Below, piece by piece: positions 45,597 to 55,454 of a DNA stretch of 64,000 bases. The DNA is from Planctomycetia bacterium (GTDB taxonomy: Bacteria > Planctomycetota > Planctomycetia > Pirellulales > Thermoguttaceae), in assembly GCA_030537455.1 (NCBI GenBank), contig JAUNMR010000001.1:1-64000 (forward strand), read 5' to 3'. The number at the start of each line of letters is the position of its first letter. Within the stretch, counting starts at the first letter, position 1. Both the position numbers and the translations under genes were made by a program. A model generated the notes under the pieces. That model worked only from the letters and a program-made list of their open reading frames with translations, ran no database searches and had not been told where the DNA came from.

Positions 45597-46362
45597 TTCG
45601 CCGTTTCCGGTTGCGCTTTAAGCAAAGCGCTTTCTTCATCAATGGGTACTTTGAAGCTGACCTCGATATAAGTCTTCAGGAGATCGGAGGTCGGTATCAG
45701 CTCAGTCATATTACTAATGTCGCCAATATCGACACACAGATGGTTCTCAACCTGAGCATGAGCAAGGATTTGGTATTCTTGCTCATATGCATACTTCTGT
45801 CTCTTTCAAACGCTATACGCATATCATCCTTGGCAACTTCCTCCTTATGCTGAAGGATATTCCCATCATGGTATTGAACGAAATCTCTTGTATATCCATA
45901 TCCTGCATTCAGTAGTCAATTCTTTATACGTTCAACGTATTTATTTCCATTCTAGATTAGGAGGACATGACTGCCAAAATTCGGAAGTCTTGATACTTGT
46001 TCTTCTGTGAATTGATAACCAACCTTTGCTAGGTCTCCAGTCAATTCCTCCTCAACATGGTTGTGATAATCAAACGTCAACATACAAAAGACGAACCATT
46101 ACAGATACCCCATATTCATAGATGCGATAGGCGCGTCCATTTGAACCACAAAAGCTCCTATCTTCTAATTATACATGGTGATCTTGACGTCCTGAAGTAC
46201 CATTCTTCCGTCGTCTTTATCTCCAATACCTTCATCGTCTGTTGTCTTCTCAATATCAACATAGTATTGGAAATACTTCATATAAAGCGGACCGTTTTAA
46301 GTTTCTTCAGATCCGAACTTCATTAGCATGAACCAGCCGTTCTCTACTGCTTTCTTTTCCAT
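45530..46362 (-). pseudogene. Decayed partner gene of the DUF262 nuclease
   Basis: Its ATG (46362) lies two bases after the stop of the DUF262 gene at 46365, so it was in the same operon. The translated fragments include MEKKAVENGWFMLMKFGSEE, then a stop, NGPLYMKYFQYYVDIEKT, GDKDDGRMVLQDVK, then another stop, later FVQYHDGNILQH, and after a shift EYQILAHAQVENHLCVDIGD and a late LLKTYIEVSFKVP. These resemble a widespread family of small proteins with NG-PLYM and Q-YF blocks of unknown function. At least three stops and one frameshift make it a pseudogene. Confidence 0.6.
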
Positions 46363-46364
46363 AA

Positions 46365-48164
46365 TTACGCCAAGCTCTCATAGTATTCCCGGATGTACTG
46401 CGCCATCATGAGCCGACGGGTATCTAAGAACTCCTGGTAGTCGGAAATATTCATATCCATGAAGGCTTCCGGCACGCAGTTCTCCGCGAGGTTGGCTCTC
46501 AGGTCGTCCATGTCCGTGACGCCGCCGTAGTAGACGCCCTCGCCGGCGACTTGCTGCTTCATGCGGGTCATGTACACGCATGGAGCATCGTCCTTGATCT
46601 TGATGTTGGTCTCGGACTGTGTGTAGACATAGTTGGCGATCTGGTTATAGTCCTTCCGATTGTCCACGCCGTTCTTCTGGAGATACTTCTTCGGGAAGAT
46701 GTGGTGGATATCGCCGTGCTGCTCAATGAGTGATCGCACAGTGATCTGCTTGGAGAGGAAGCCTCTGGCGTTCTTCTGCACCTGCGCCATCAGGAAAACG
46801 AGGAAGTACGGGCTACTGGCGACGGACGTACCCAACCGCTGAACCAGCGCGGTATTCCAGAACGCGTCGGAAAGTTCACCGGCTTCTGTAGTCTTCAGGA
46901 ATGTCTCCGGATCCTGTTCTGTAAAGCGCTTGACGTCAGAGTCGATGGTTGTTTCTGCAGAACGGGAATAGCGACCTGTCAGCATCGACAGGACGATCCA
47001 CCGGCGCACGATGCTTTCGATCTTCGCAGGGTGCAGACCACGGTTTTTCAAAGACAAATACAGAATGTACCCGAAGTTCAGTACGTTCTTCGACTGGACG
47101 AGCGAGGAATCCACAATACCGGTGGACTGAACGATCATCAGATAGCGCTCGAAGTTCGTCGCATGCACGAAGGCCTCAACGCCCACGCGCAGCTTGCGGA
47201 AGGAGTCCACAGCGATGCTTTCGAGGTTCTCTCTCGTCTCAAAGTTACGTCCGGAAAGCAAATTCACCAGATCGGCAATCTTGCCCCTCTGGAAGATATG
47301 TGTGAAGGAAACACGGAGAACGTCCGCATAGTCGGGAACGTAAATATCCTCCTGCTCTTTGGCGACCCATTGGATCTTCTTGAGAGCCTCTGACTTGGCA
47401 AACTCCTTGTCGTTGCCCACGATCTTATCGTAGTCAGCGGGCTGCTTCATGAAGTGGCAGAAGTAATCGATCATCTTCCGGGTCTCATTCCCACCGTAGC
47501 GATCATCGGAAGCAATCTTCGACATGGCAAAATCCGCCTGTGACAGCACAACACCCTGCGAATTGATCCGGATGAAGATATCCGTGACCTCATCGATGGT
47601 CAGCGTCTGGGAAAGCTCAATGACGCCAAGATTGATCCCCTTGATGGACGTCAGCCGCATAAGGGTTTTATTGATCTCGGACTGCTTTCCGACCATGCCG
47701 TTGATCTCGCAGTACCGGCTCACAAACTCCCATGCGTCAAAGTCGACGTCAAAGACCTCGGAGACGTCGGGAATCCACTTGGAATTTCTTTCAATAGCCG
47801 AGTTGCAAACCTCGAACACTTCATCGATGGGATTGAAAGCGATAATGATCCTCTTCATTTTGTATGATGAGTCCACGACCTTCAGTCCAACGATCGCTGC
47901 CTGAATGGCAGTGATGCGTTGCTGACCATCGATCAGGATCTTCTTCCCATAGGATACATTGCCATCCTTCTGGCGGATATCCGGATTCTTCCAGACGATG
48001 ATGTACCCAACCGGGAATCCTTTATATAGAGAATCCATCAGGTCACGGACCTTAGAGCCGTCCCACACAAACGGGCGCTGGATCTCCGGGATAGCAATTT
48101 CACCGGCCTTGATCGAGCTGATGATGTTTTCAATAGATGTGCTGTTTACGTCAAACTGTGCCAT
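46365..48164 (-). CDS. DUF262-DUF1524 endonuclease 1 (GmrSD/SspE-like restriction enzyme)
   Basis: The 599-residue protein has an N-terminal DUF262 domain with IPEIQRPFVWD (24-34) and the NTP-binding DGQQR at 79-83. Its C-terminal DUF1524 domain is an HNH-type nuclease with DIHHIFP near residues 486-492 and the downstream NY pair, NQIANYVY. Proteins of this plan cut foreign, often modified, DNA (GmrSD, BrxU, SspE). The active-site residues appear intact. It sits between the two halves of a broken methyltransferase gene. GGAAG precedes its ATG. A decayed partner gene follows directly. Its own modification or targeting signal cannot be deduced from sequence. Confidence 0.85.
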   Translation of the reverse strand: MAQFDVNSTSIENIISSIKAGEIAIPEIQRPFVWDGSKVRDLMDSLYKGFPVGYIIVWKNPDIRQKDGNVSYGKKILIDGQQRITAIQAAIVGLKVVDSSYKMKRIIIAFNPIDEVFEVCNSAIERNSKWIPDVSEVFDVDFDAWEFVSRYCEINGMVGKQSEINKTLMRLTSIKGINLGVIELSQTLTIDEVTDIFIRINSQGVVLSQADFAMSKIASDDRYGGNETRKMIDYFCHFMKQPADYDKIVGNDKEFAKSEALKKIQWVAKEQEDIYVPDYADVLRVSFTHIFQRGKIADLVNLLSGRNFETRENLESIAVDSFRKLRVGVEAFVHATNFERYLMIVQSTGIVDSSLVQSKNVLNFGYILYLSLKNRGLHPAKIESIVRRWIVLSMLTGRYSRSAETTIDSDVKRFTEQDPETFLKTTEAGELSDAFWNTALVQRLGTSVASSPYFLVFLMAQVQKNARGFLSKQITVRSLIEQHGDIHHIFPKKYLQKNGVDNRKDYNQIANYVYTQSETNIKIKDDAPCVYMTRMKQQVAGEGVYYGGVTDMDDLRANLAENCVPEAFMDMNISDYQEFLDTRRLMMAQYIREYYESLA

Positions 48165-48180
48165 GTAAGCTTTTCTTCCT

Positions 48181-48500
48181 TTACACTACGCCCAGCGTTT
48201 TGAATACTGCATCTTCCGCGCTGGTGTAGAAGATGAGGTTGAAACAGCCAATTAAATCGACGCCAAGGGACTTTTACTCAATGAGAACACTGGCTTCCGG
48301 AATGTATGCGTCGATATAACGCGTACTGTCTTTCCTTTTTCACGTAACTCAAATATGATAAACACCTCGGGACGTTCGATTCCAAAAACGTCGCGCAATA
48401 ATGACGTCCAGAACGCCTGGGGCTGACCCTCTTCGTAACCCTTAACCTAACGCTTCTGCGCAAACTCTTTCGCCGACGATCGTTGCTGTGATTCTTTCAT
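48181..48500 (-). pseudogene. N-terminal fragment of the class I DNA methyltransferase
   Basis: The frame from the ATG at 48500 (AAAGGAC upstream) reads MKESQQRSSAKEFAQKR, then TAG where a Trp codon is expected, VKGYEEGQPQAFWTSLLRDVFGIE and a PEVFIIFE block, and after a shift YIDAYIPEASVLIE, then a stop and KSLGVDL. This is the well-conserved first 90 residues of MmeI/type IIG methyltransferases. Beyond KSLGVDL the similarity ends and the frame continues into an unrelated FNLIFYTSAEDAVFKTLGVV tail that stops 16 bases before the DUF262 gene. That tail is probably the end of the gene that originally preceded the cassette. Confidence 0.75.
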
Positions 48501-48634
48501 TGTCCCGACGTCCTTTTTCGTCCTAAGGGTGCGCTAACGCACTGGGTCTAATTAATGACTTTGGCTGTTAGGTCTGCATAAACGTGACACGAACGGCTCG
48601 CGCTCAAATGCGCGAACCTTCCGTGTTGCAATGT

Positions 48635-50407
48635 TTAAATCAGAGAATCGCCAAATTCCTTCCGAACCTCGTCGGAATCCTTGACAGCGATCGTTCGACC
48701 GGTCGCCTGCTCGATAGCGTTCAAAAGCTTCTTGGCGCGATCAATAATAAACGCATGGAAATCGTTATTCCGCAGTAAGACGGGGTCGATCCAGTGCGTC
48801 TCGACAAAACCGTCGAGTACAGCCGGTTCAACTGAACCTTTCTTTTCCAGCCTGCCAAGGTAGACCGACGGCGCAACGCCGCCAATCGCGCGATTGCTCT
48901 TTGCTGATATCGGCGTCTTATTCACAACGCTGTTGCAGACGTCATTGTTGTAATTCTGTTTGACACAATATTGCCACGGGAAGATGTGGTGAATGTCGAT
49001 TTTCTCATCTGCGAAGCTCGAGATATCCATCTCCGAACCCGAGATAAAATCGCGCGCGTGGTTTTGCAGGATCAGCGCCATAATTCCTTTGTACGCCGCG
49101 GATAGTCGTGACTTCAGCCCAAGCAGACGCGTGGGATTAAAGAAGAAGTTCCTGATTGTCTTGGGAAGCTCGCCGTTCACTGTGATCCATTTAACGACCT
49201 GTATTATGTCGTCGGCAAATTGCGAACTGCTAAAAGAGCCATACTGCTCCCCAAAAACTCCGCACCAGTACCACTGCTTGACTTTGTTTCTCACTGTGGC
49301 GGTTCCAATCTCTTTCTTGAGCACAGTACAAATACACGCCAAAGGAACCAACTGAGCGGTATAGGGCAAGTCGCGGCTAGAAAAGATACGTTCCTCCTGC
49401 AAAAGATTTTCTGCCTCGGAGAATCCGTTGCAAAGTTCGTCGGCATAGGTCTTGTAGGAGTCCAGTTTTAACGCCAAAACGTCCTTCTTCTTACTGCTGA
49501 CCACTCCGCCAGCGTTATACGTAGAAAGGAGCGTAAGCGCCGTTAAAAAGTCGGTAGGGGTGACGACGTTCAGCAAAGCGCCAGAGAAGTACTTCTCCCG
49601 ACGTGACTCCCAGTCCTTGCGAAGTCCAAAGTTATCCATCGCAAAAACGGCCGTGACAAGTTCAAAGACCGTCAGAGACACGCCCCCGGTATTGACGTTC
49701 TCAAAGACCTGGCACACCGCCTCGCGCGGCGTCTCTTTCTCCAGCAGAATGACCGGCATGGCATATTTCTGGGTCGGCACGATGAATTTGGAGAATAGAT
49801 CCGTGAACTGCTTAATGACTTCAGGCGCATAGTTGTAATAGGCGTAATACTGATTCTGCCATTCCTGCTCCTCGTTGGAGTTGAGAATGATATTCAGCGG
49901 GAACATTTTATGCTTGAATTCATCTTCCCTGGTGGACAGATCCAATTCAATCTTCCTTCCGAATTCTGACGTCACCTGTCGCGTTGCGGGAATAGAGACG
50001 ATAATTTCATCATCATCGGCAGTGGGATCCAGGGCTTTTTCGATATTCAGATAGTAAAACCTCTCAATATCTTTCCCCCTGTCCGTTTGGGTCTTTACGG
50101 GACTCTTACTGTAAAGGGCGTTGTACAGCGAGGTTAGTCGCTGCTGCCCGTCGAGGATCAACTTCTCCGGAATCGCGTCGGAACTGGGGGTGGCGCCTTC
50201 GATTGCCTTGTATTTGAATTGGACGTTCTCGTTCCCATATTCCAGGAACATTGCCGCGCCCACCGGGAAGTTGCGAATAACGCTCAGAATCAGCGCCTTA
50301 ATACGCCCGTCGTCCCACACCCAGCCGCGCTGAAAATCGGGCAATTGCGCCGTACCGCTCGCTACGTCTTCCATTAATTTTGTCAATGGCGTGTCGTTCG
50401 TCTTCAT
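48635..50407 (-). CDS. DUF262-DUF1524 endonuclease 2
   Basis: The 590-residue protein has LPDFQRGWVWDD (22-33), LILDGQQRLTSL with DGQQR at 86-90, and a C-terminal HNH site DIHHIFPW near residues 471-478 followed by a conserved Asn region. Sequence identity to nuclease 1 is low outside these motifs, so they are not recent duplicates. Compared with SspE and GmrS-GmrD fusions the length is typical. The start is placed at 50407; the region just upstream has AGAGAG and no perfect Shine-Dalgarno site. It ends 135 bp before the broken methyltransferase start. The role is inferred to be antiphage restriction. Confidence 0.85.
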   Translation of the reverse strand: MKTNDTPLTKLMEDVASGTAQLPDFQRGWVWDDGRIKALILSVIRNFPVGAAMFLEYGNENVQFKYKAIEGATPSSDAIPEKLILDGQQRLTSLYNALYSKSPVKTQTDRGKDIERFYYLNIEKALDPTADDDEIIVSIPATRQVTSEFGRKIELDLSTREDEFKHKMFPLNIILNSNEEQEWQNQYYAYYNYAPEVIKQFTDLFSKFIVPTQKYAMPVILLEKETPREAVCQVFENVNTGGVSLTVFELVTAVFAMDNFGLRKDWESRREKYFSGALLNVVTPTDFLTALTLLSTYNAGGVVSSKKKDVLALKLDSYKTYADELCNGFSEAENLLQEERIFSSRDLPYTAQLVPLACICTVLKKEIGTATVRNKVKQWYWCGVFGEQYGSFSSSQFADDIIQVVKWITVNGELPKTIRNFFFNPTRLLGLKSRLSAAYKGIMALILQNHARDFISGSEMDISSFADEKIDIHHIFPWQYCVKQNYNNDVCNSVVNKTPISAKSNRAIGGVAPSVYLGRLEKKGSVEPAVLDGFVETHWIDPVLLRNNDFHAFIIDRAKKLLNAIEQATGRTIAVKDSDEVRKEFGDSLI

Positions 50408-50669
50408 TTACCATCTACTCTCTTGATTGACGTCATTGTCCTCACGCCGTTATCGAACGATTCGTTCGGTACGTACATGTTCACTCACGCAGATATCCGC
50501 GTTTCTAAAGTCGCCTCTAGCAACGGCTATCTTACCGCCAAGGGGCTATTTCTGCGTCGTCTTTTCACGTTCAAAAGCGACGCGCGCGTCGGCGCCTGTG
50601 TGCAACGCGTGCCGACGCGAATATGCGAACTACAAGCTGATTAAGCGAAAAATCCTTTTAAATAAGACG

Positions 50670-52328
50670 TTAGTCCTTAGCCTCTTCCACCTGGTAAAAG
50701 ACCGTGCCATGGCGCTCCATGCGCGCGCTTAGCGTGAGAGCGCCGTCGTCGCCAACCGTCATGATTTCCGACTCTGTACGAGGCGCACGATTCGCCTTTT
50801 CCTTGTATTTATCGCGTAGTTTCTCACGATAGAGCGTTGTGATCTCAGGATTAATAAAGCCCACGTCCAAGCAACCGCTATCAGGCGACCAGGAGAACGC
50901 GTCGTCCGGAATACCGAGTTCTTCTTTGTCCTTGAGCCAATCCAGGAAGAAATTGTCGCGATCGTCAATCTCCGTGCGCACGACCTTAACGCGCTTGCCT
51001 TGCCACATCGGAAGATTCAACGCGAACGTCGCGTCGACAACGCCTTGGTAATTCAAGTCGTACTTGAAGTTATACGCCATGACGTGCAGGCGCTGCGACT
51101 CTTCGTCGAATCCGGCCACGCAGGAGCAGTCGACGCCCTCGGCAAGCTCGCACGAGGCGGTCGTCGTTAAGAGCTTCGACGACTTGAACTTCACAAGTTC
51201 TTGCGCCACGCGATAGTACAGCAGCGGATACCCGCTCCATGGACTAGAACTCGAATAGCTCCACATCGAGAAGTAGTCGATATCGTTGTCTATTAAGATC
51301 TTAAAAATACGAGCGTCGTAAGCGCACTGATAGGTCTGACCGACGGTGCGATGCGTTAAATCGTTCTTATAGCGACCCTTCGACGCGCCGAGAATGCGTC
51401 CCTCGTCCACGCCGTAATGCAGATCCTTGAGTCCGACCTCTGCTGCACGCTCGCGAATGCGCGCCACCGTCTCCGCCAGACTCATCGGGTGAGGACGATG
51501 GGGAAGGTCGTCGTAAAACGAAACCGCAAAGTATTTTATCGTTGTGCCGACCTTACCTGTCTTGGCGTTCTTATCGTAAACGCAGTGGTTCAAAAGATCT
51601 CGTTCGTCCCAAAGTCCTTCGGTGCAAGCCATGGCGTGAGCGCCGATCCACACTTCCGACCCGAGCGCTTCCTCCAGCGCCGCGACTGAGTAGTCGTACA
51701 GCTTGAAATACGCCTCGCGACTCCCTTCCGGCGTGCGTTCCTTATCATGGAACCAGTCGGCGTTTTCGAATTCCACCAGCACGCCAAACCCCCAGCTGAG
51801 AACCTCCTCGCGACCGAATCGTTCCACGAGCGCTTTGCCCATCGCCAGAATATACGCGTAATAGACCTCGTAGTCGTCCGGCGGATAGGCGTCGACGCCG
51901 AATACCTCAACCTTGCCCTCGCGGGAGAATTTGTCCGGAACGCTCAGTTTCAGAAAGGGTTTCGCGCCTAAGTCAAGAACAGCCTGACATTTATCAAGCA
52001 GCGGTTCGAATGCGTAATCGTCGAGCGTGTCGAAGTCGGTCGGATCTTTAAACAGGTCGCGCGAGGCGTTGCCCCCGGTCGCTGTCATGAATTGCACCGT
52101 TTCCACAAAATCGCTCAGATTAGCGCCTTCGTCCACCGGCGTCGGCCAAGTCTGGAACTGCCAAAGATTTATCGTTGAAACTCGATTGCCGATTAACTTA
52201 CCGCGCGACGACCCGTCAATTTGAAAACGCGCTGTCATTGGTTCAGCGCAAAAGACTTGAGCGTAAAGCGACAATAGGGCAAAAACAAAGACGCTTAAAA
52301 AAAGAGAACGGCAACGTAGTATATGCAT
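50670..52328 (-). CDS. Exported GH39-like beta-glycosidase candidate
   Basis: The 552-residue protein begins with a Sec signal (LFLSVFVFALLSLYAQVFCA). The mature part resembles clan GH-A barrels with a GH39 feel: GGNASRDLFKDPTDFDTLDD, FGREEVLSWGFGVLVEFENADW, where the Glu at FENADW or VEFEN sits where the acid/base Glu is expected, and HYGVDEGRILG, where DEG may hold the nucleophile. Catalytic residue identity is a guess. A beta-rich C-terminal domain includes LHVMAYNFKYDL. The substrate would be an extracellular plant or mucin glycan. The ATG at 52328 is preferred over the TTG at 52370. It is in a transcript downstream of the transglutaminase gene, separated by a terminator. Confidence 0.65.
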   Translation of the reverse strand: MHILRCRSLFLSVFVFALLSLYAQVFCAEPMTARFQIDGSSRGKLIGNRVSTINLWQFQTWPTPVDEGANLSDFVETVQFMTATGGNASRDLFKDPTDFDTLDDYAFEPLLDKCQAVLDLGAKPFLKLSVPDKFSREGKVEVFGVDAYPPDDYEVYYAYILAMGKALVERFGREEVLSWGFGVLVEFENADWFHDKERTPEGSREAYFKLYDYSVAALEEALGSEVWIGAHAMACTEGLWDERDLLNHCVYDKNAKTGKVGTTIKYFAVSFYDDLPHRPHPMSLAETVARIRERAAEVGLKDLHYGVDEGRILGASKGRYKNDLTHRTVGQTYQCAYDARIFKILIDNDIDYFSMWSYSSSSPWSGYPLLYYRVAQELVKFKSSKLLTTTASCELAEGVDCSCVAGFDEESQRLHVMAYNFKYDLNYQGVVDATFALNLPMWQGKRVKVVRTEIDDRDNFFLDWLKDKEELGIPDDAFSWSPDSGCLDVGFINPEITTLYREKLRDKYKEKANRAPRTESEIMTVGDDGALTLSARMERHGTVFYQVEEAKD

Positions 52329-52376
52329 TGGAAATGTCGTGAGTATATGAAACTTATAGAAAATAGACAAATCAAG

Positions 52377-52407
52377 GCGCCTCCGCCTGGCAAGCGGTGG
52401 AGGCGCG
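52377..52407 (-). terminator. Terminator between transglutaminase and GH39-like genes
   Basis: GCGCCTCCGC pairs with GCGGTGGAGGCGC. Minus-strand tail TTGATTTGTCTATTTT. Confidence 0.6.
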
Positions 52408-52466
52408 ACTCTTATGACGTCTTATGCGACGCTAGCGCAACTGGTCGCGCTAACGCCTCTAGGAAA

Positions 52467-53918
52467 TCATTCCGTTTCCACCGTAATCACGAAGTTCCAC
52501 TTATTGAAGTAGAGATTGCCCGCGGCGGTCTCCATTTCACCGGACTGAAGATCGACCGGTTCGCTACGGAAGTATTCTTTCGGAATAAAGAACGGACGAC
52601 CGATTGAGTCGTTAATCACAAGGCGATACTGATCCAAACCGCTCTTGTAAATATTGCGCACCAGCTCGTCGTCGCTTTGCATGAGTCCATAGGACATATC
52701 GATCGGAACCCAACCGAATCCTTCGTAGTAGACCTCGCCCCAGTCGTGCATACCGCACGCGCCGGTTGTGCGCATGACCCAACCGCTCTGCCACTTCGCC
52801 GGCACGCCGACGCAACGGCACGCAGAAACTAGCAGTAGCGTGAGCATACCGCAGTCGCCGTGACCTTCGCGCAGTACGTATTCCGGAATACAGGTCATCG
52901 TGCCGTATTCATTCGAGGACGCCCAAGGATAGTGCGCGTCGATCGCGTCGAACAGTAGCGAAACTTTCTTTACCGGGTTCGTCTCGTCCCCAACGATTTG
53001 TTCCGCCCAAGCCTTCATGGCGTCGGTCTTAATCATGTGGGGCAGGTATTCCGCGGTGTAAGTCTTATAGACTTCGCTATTTTCATCGTACGGCTTGACG
53101 TTATTAATCAGTTCCTCTTGAGAGAAATACTGCGCGTAGCTAGTCGTATCGAAGGTATACTTAAAAACGACGTCCTCGTCCTTGACCGCTTTCTTCTCCA
53201 TATAGAGCGTACGTTGCAAGTCGTCCGCGGGCGACAGTTCCCAGCGTTCCACCGGGGAGATCACCGCTGTAAGTTTCACGTCCTGCTGACGCGCGCACGA
53301 TTCACGAGGGAAGGGCGCCCAGTAGCGCACAATCGTTCCTTCTGGAACGGTATTCGCGGGCAGGGTCGCCACGCAAGTGAAGTGATTCACACGCTTATGA
53401 GAAAGGGAACCTTTTCCGTCCGATTCCGCAATGATCGACGCGCAGTTGTTCAATCGCGAGTCGGTCGCTTGTTTGTCGTACTCGGTCACTACACGTTTGG
53501 CACGAAGTTCCGGATCCAGACGACGAAGGTTAGGCGACGCGTGCTTGAAGTAACGACGTTCACCGTCGATCGCCCGCATTTCAAGATAGCGATGCTCTTC
53601 CCAATAGCGCATTTTTTCGGGCGTCGGCTCGTAACCGTCTTGGGTAAGTTGTTCGCGAATTTGCTCTTCGTTGTAGCGGAACTCTATCCGAATACGACGC
53701 ATGAGCTCGAAATACCAGTCCTTTTTGATCTGTTCCTCTGGCGTAAGATTACGTAGAGAAACAAGTTCCGACGTCGCTTCGGAAAATTCGTTAGCATTAA
53801 TCAGATCAACGACCTTTTTTTCCCAGTCGCTCTGGGCAAACGCCGCGCCGCTTGTTAAAATAATCAGCAGGCTGGACAGCCACGCAAGCGCGCAATTACG
53901 CACGTACTTTCGTTCCAT
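52467..53918 (-). CDS. Exported transglutaminase-like (papain-fold) protein
   Basis: The 483-residue protein has a Sec signal ending near AAFAQ and a helical N-terminal region with GluArg-rich segments. A transglutaminase core follows with Cys356 in GHGDCGMLTLLLV, the His in GMHDWGEVYYEGFGWVPIDMS and the Asp after it, forming the Cys-His-Asp triad. In bacteria this fold acts as a cysteine protease or cross-linker in the periplasm. An SACRCVGVPAKW block precedes the triad. The ATG is supported by AGGG. The C-terminal segment (FFIPKEYFRSEPVDL) looks like a substrate-binding extension. Confidence 0.85.
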   Translation of the reverse strand: MERKYVRNCALAWLSSLLIILTSGAAFAQSDWEKKVVDLINANEFSEATSELVSLRNLTPEEQIKKDWYFELMRRIRIEFRYNEEQIREQLTQDGYEPTPEKMRYWEEHRYLEMRAIDGERRYFKHASPNLRRLDPELRAKRVVTEYDKQATDSRLNNCASIIAESDGKGSLSHKRVNHFTCVATLPANTVPEGTIVRYWAPFPRESCARQQDVKLTAVISPVERWELSPADDLQRTLYMEKKAVKDEDVVFKYTFDTTSYAQYFSQEELINNVKPYDENSEVYKTYTAEYLPHMIKTDAMKAWAEQIVGDETNPVKKVSLLFDAIDAHYPWASSNEYGTMTCIPEYVLREGHGDCGMLTLLLVSACRCVGVPAKWQSGWVMRTTGACGMHDWGEVYYEGFGWVPIDMSYGLMQSDDELVRNIYKSGLDQYRLVINDSIGRPFFIPKEYFRSEPVDLQSGEMETAAGNLYFNKWNFVITVETE

Positions 53919-54122
53919 GGAAAAACCCTATGAGAGGTTGCTAAGGACAAACGCGACCCGACGCCATACTGACGACAAGGCAACGTTACGATACTGTATA
54001 GTCTAATTATACGACGTCAGACGCGCCGTTCAAGGCATTTATGCGCGTGCGTGCCAGTTCAAGGTCTGTGACGACCGCTCGCTTGCTCCACCGGATGAAT
54101 TCAAACACAATCCCCTGACAAA

Positions 54123-55379
54123 ATGATACAAGCCAATACTTACGCAAAGCTCTTTCTGCTCCTGACGTTAACGATCTGTGCCTGGCGCTACGATCTTGTT
54201 GGCGACGCTAACGCCGCTACGCCAAGTAAACGGCAGGATCCCAACGAGCTCGCTGCGGTCATTGACCCAATCCAAGAGCGACTTGCGCCCGACGCGCGAC
54301 TGGAATATTTCAACTTCACCGTCGACCTGAACCATTCTCCCAGGCGCGCTACTATCGAGACGACCGTGCCCCAGGCTAAAGAGGAAATCCTCAACGCTGT
54401 TAAATCTTTCGATGATTGGCAGGTCGACGTCAAAATTTTGCCACAAGAGAACGCCGACCTGAACGGTCGCTGGCGTGCGCTGGTGCGCTTCTCAACTATT
54501 CAACTGCAAAGACGACCGGAGTATGCCTCCGAGTGGATGACCCAGAGTATTATGGGCGCTCCCGTCAAGATTCTCAAGAGGGAGTCGAACGGCTGGTCAC
54601 TCATTCAGAACTACGACGGCTACATCGGCTACACCCCCTCGGGCAACCTACAGCCGCTCACGGAAGAGGAATATTTGCAATGGCTTAACGCAAAGCGCCT
54701 TATCTGTGTCAGCCGCTTTGCTTTTATTTACCGCGAGCGTAACGCCAGTGGCGACACGATTTCCGACCTCGTCGCCGGCAACGTCCTGGTCGACCTTGAC
54801 GACTCCGACGACCCGAACTTCAAGCACGCGCAAACCCCCGACGGTCGCCAGGGCTGGGTCAAAGCCGACGACGTCATGGACTGGAACCTGTGGGTTCAAT
54901 CGCGCCAGTTGAACGCGGAAAATATCATTGCCACCGCGCGCTCGCTCATGGGCGCGCCATACGTCTGGGGTGGAACCACGACCAAGGGCGTCGACTGTAG
55001 CGGTCTGGTCAACGTCGCGTTCTATCTCAACGGGTACAATATCATGCGCGACGTGAGTCTCATACGCCTCGAGGGTATCGACGTCGACCGTTCCCAGGGG
55101 TGGAGCAACTACCAGCCAGGCGACCTGCTGATCTTTGGAGAACCTCGACCCAGCGGCGCTATGAACTGGCGGCACGTTGCTATCTATATCGGCGAGGGGA
55201 GATTCATTCACTCCGCTACCTCCGTACGCGAAAACAGCCTCGACCCAAACGATCCTGACTACGACCGCTACAACGCAACGCGAATTATTAAAGTCGTGAG
55301 AATGCTCGGCGCCCCAAAAACCGAACATTTTCACCCGATTCAAGAGAATATATTTTTACATAATTTCGACGCTAACTAG
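54123..55379 (+). CDS. Exported NlpC/P60 (C40) peptidase
   Basis: The 418-residue protein has a Sec signal (LFLLLTLTICAW), an N-terminal domain of unknown type and SH3-like beta strands (residues about 150-250, NGWSLIQNYDGYIGYTPSG). The catalytic NlpC/P60 domain follows: Cys292 in KGVDCSGLVNVAFYL, His in WRHVAIYIGEGRFIHSAT near 353, and a third polar residue downstream. These enzymes cut gamma-D-Glu-diaminopimelate bonds in murein peptides. It is followed by a dipeptide epimerase gene after 75 bp. That pair matches Bacillus ykfC-ykfB, which recycle murein peptides. Confidence 0.9.
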   Translation: MIQANTYAKLFLLLTLTICAWRYDLVGDANAATPSKRQDPNELAAVIDPIQERLAPDARLEYFNFTVDLNHSPRRATIETTVPQAKEEILNAVKSFDDWQVDVKILPQENADLNGRWRALVRFSTIQLQRRPEYASEWMTQSIMGAPVKILKRESNGWSLIQNYDGYIGYTPSGNLQPLTEEEYLQWLNAKRLICVSRFAFIYRERNASGDTISDLVAGNVLVDLDDSDDPNFKHAQTPDGRQGWVKADDVMDWNLWVQSRQLNAENIIATARSLMGAPYVWGGTTTKGVDCSGLVNVAFYLNGYNIMRDVSLIRLEGIDVDRSQGWSNYQPGDLLIFGEPRPSGAMNWRHVAIYIGEGRFIHSATSVRENSLDPNDPDYDRYNATRIIKVVRMLGAPKTEHFHPIQENIFLHNFDAN

Positions 55380-55454
55380 TACAAGCGCGTAACTTAATCC
55401 GTTGCGTAATTGACCAGAGGCGCGATAATTAGCTGACCAGAAAGAGGTTAATCA

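Noticed and set aside
41950..50640. Island considered as a prophage or integrative element
   Set aside because: No integrase, structural, replication or conjugation gene and no tRNA-edge att repeats were found.
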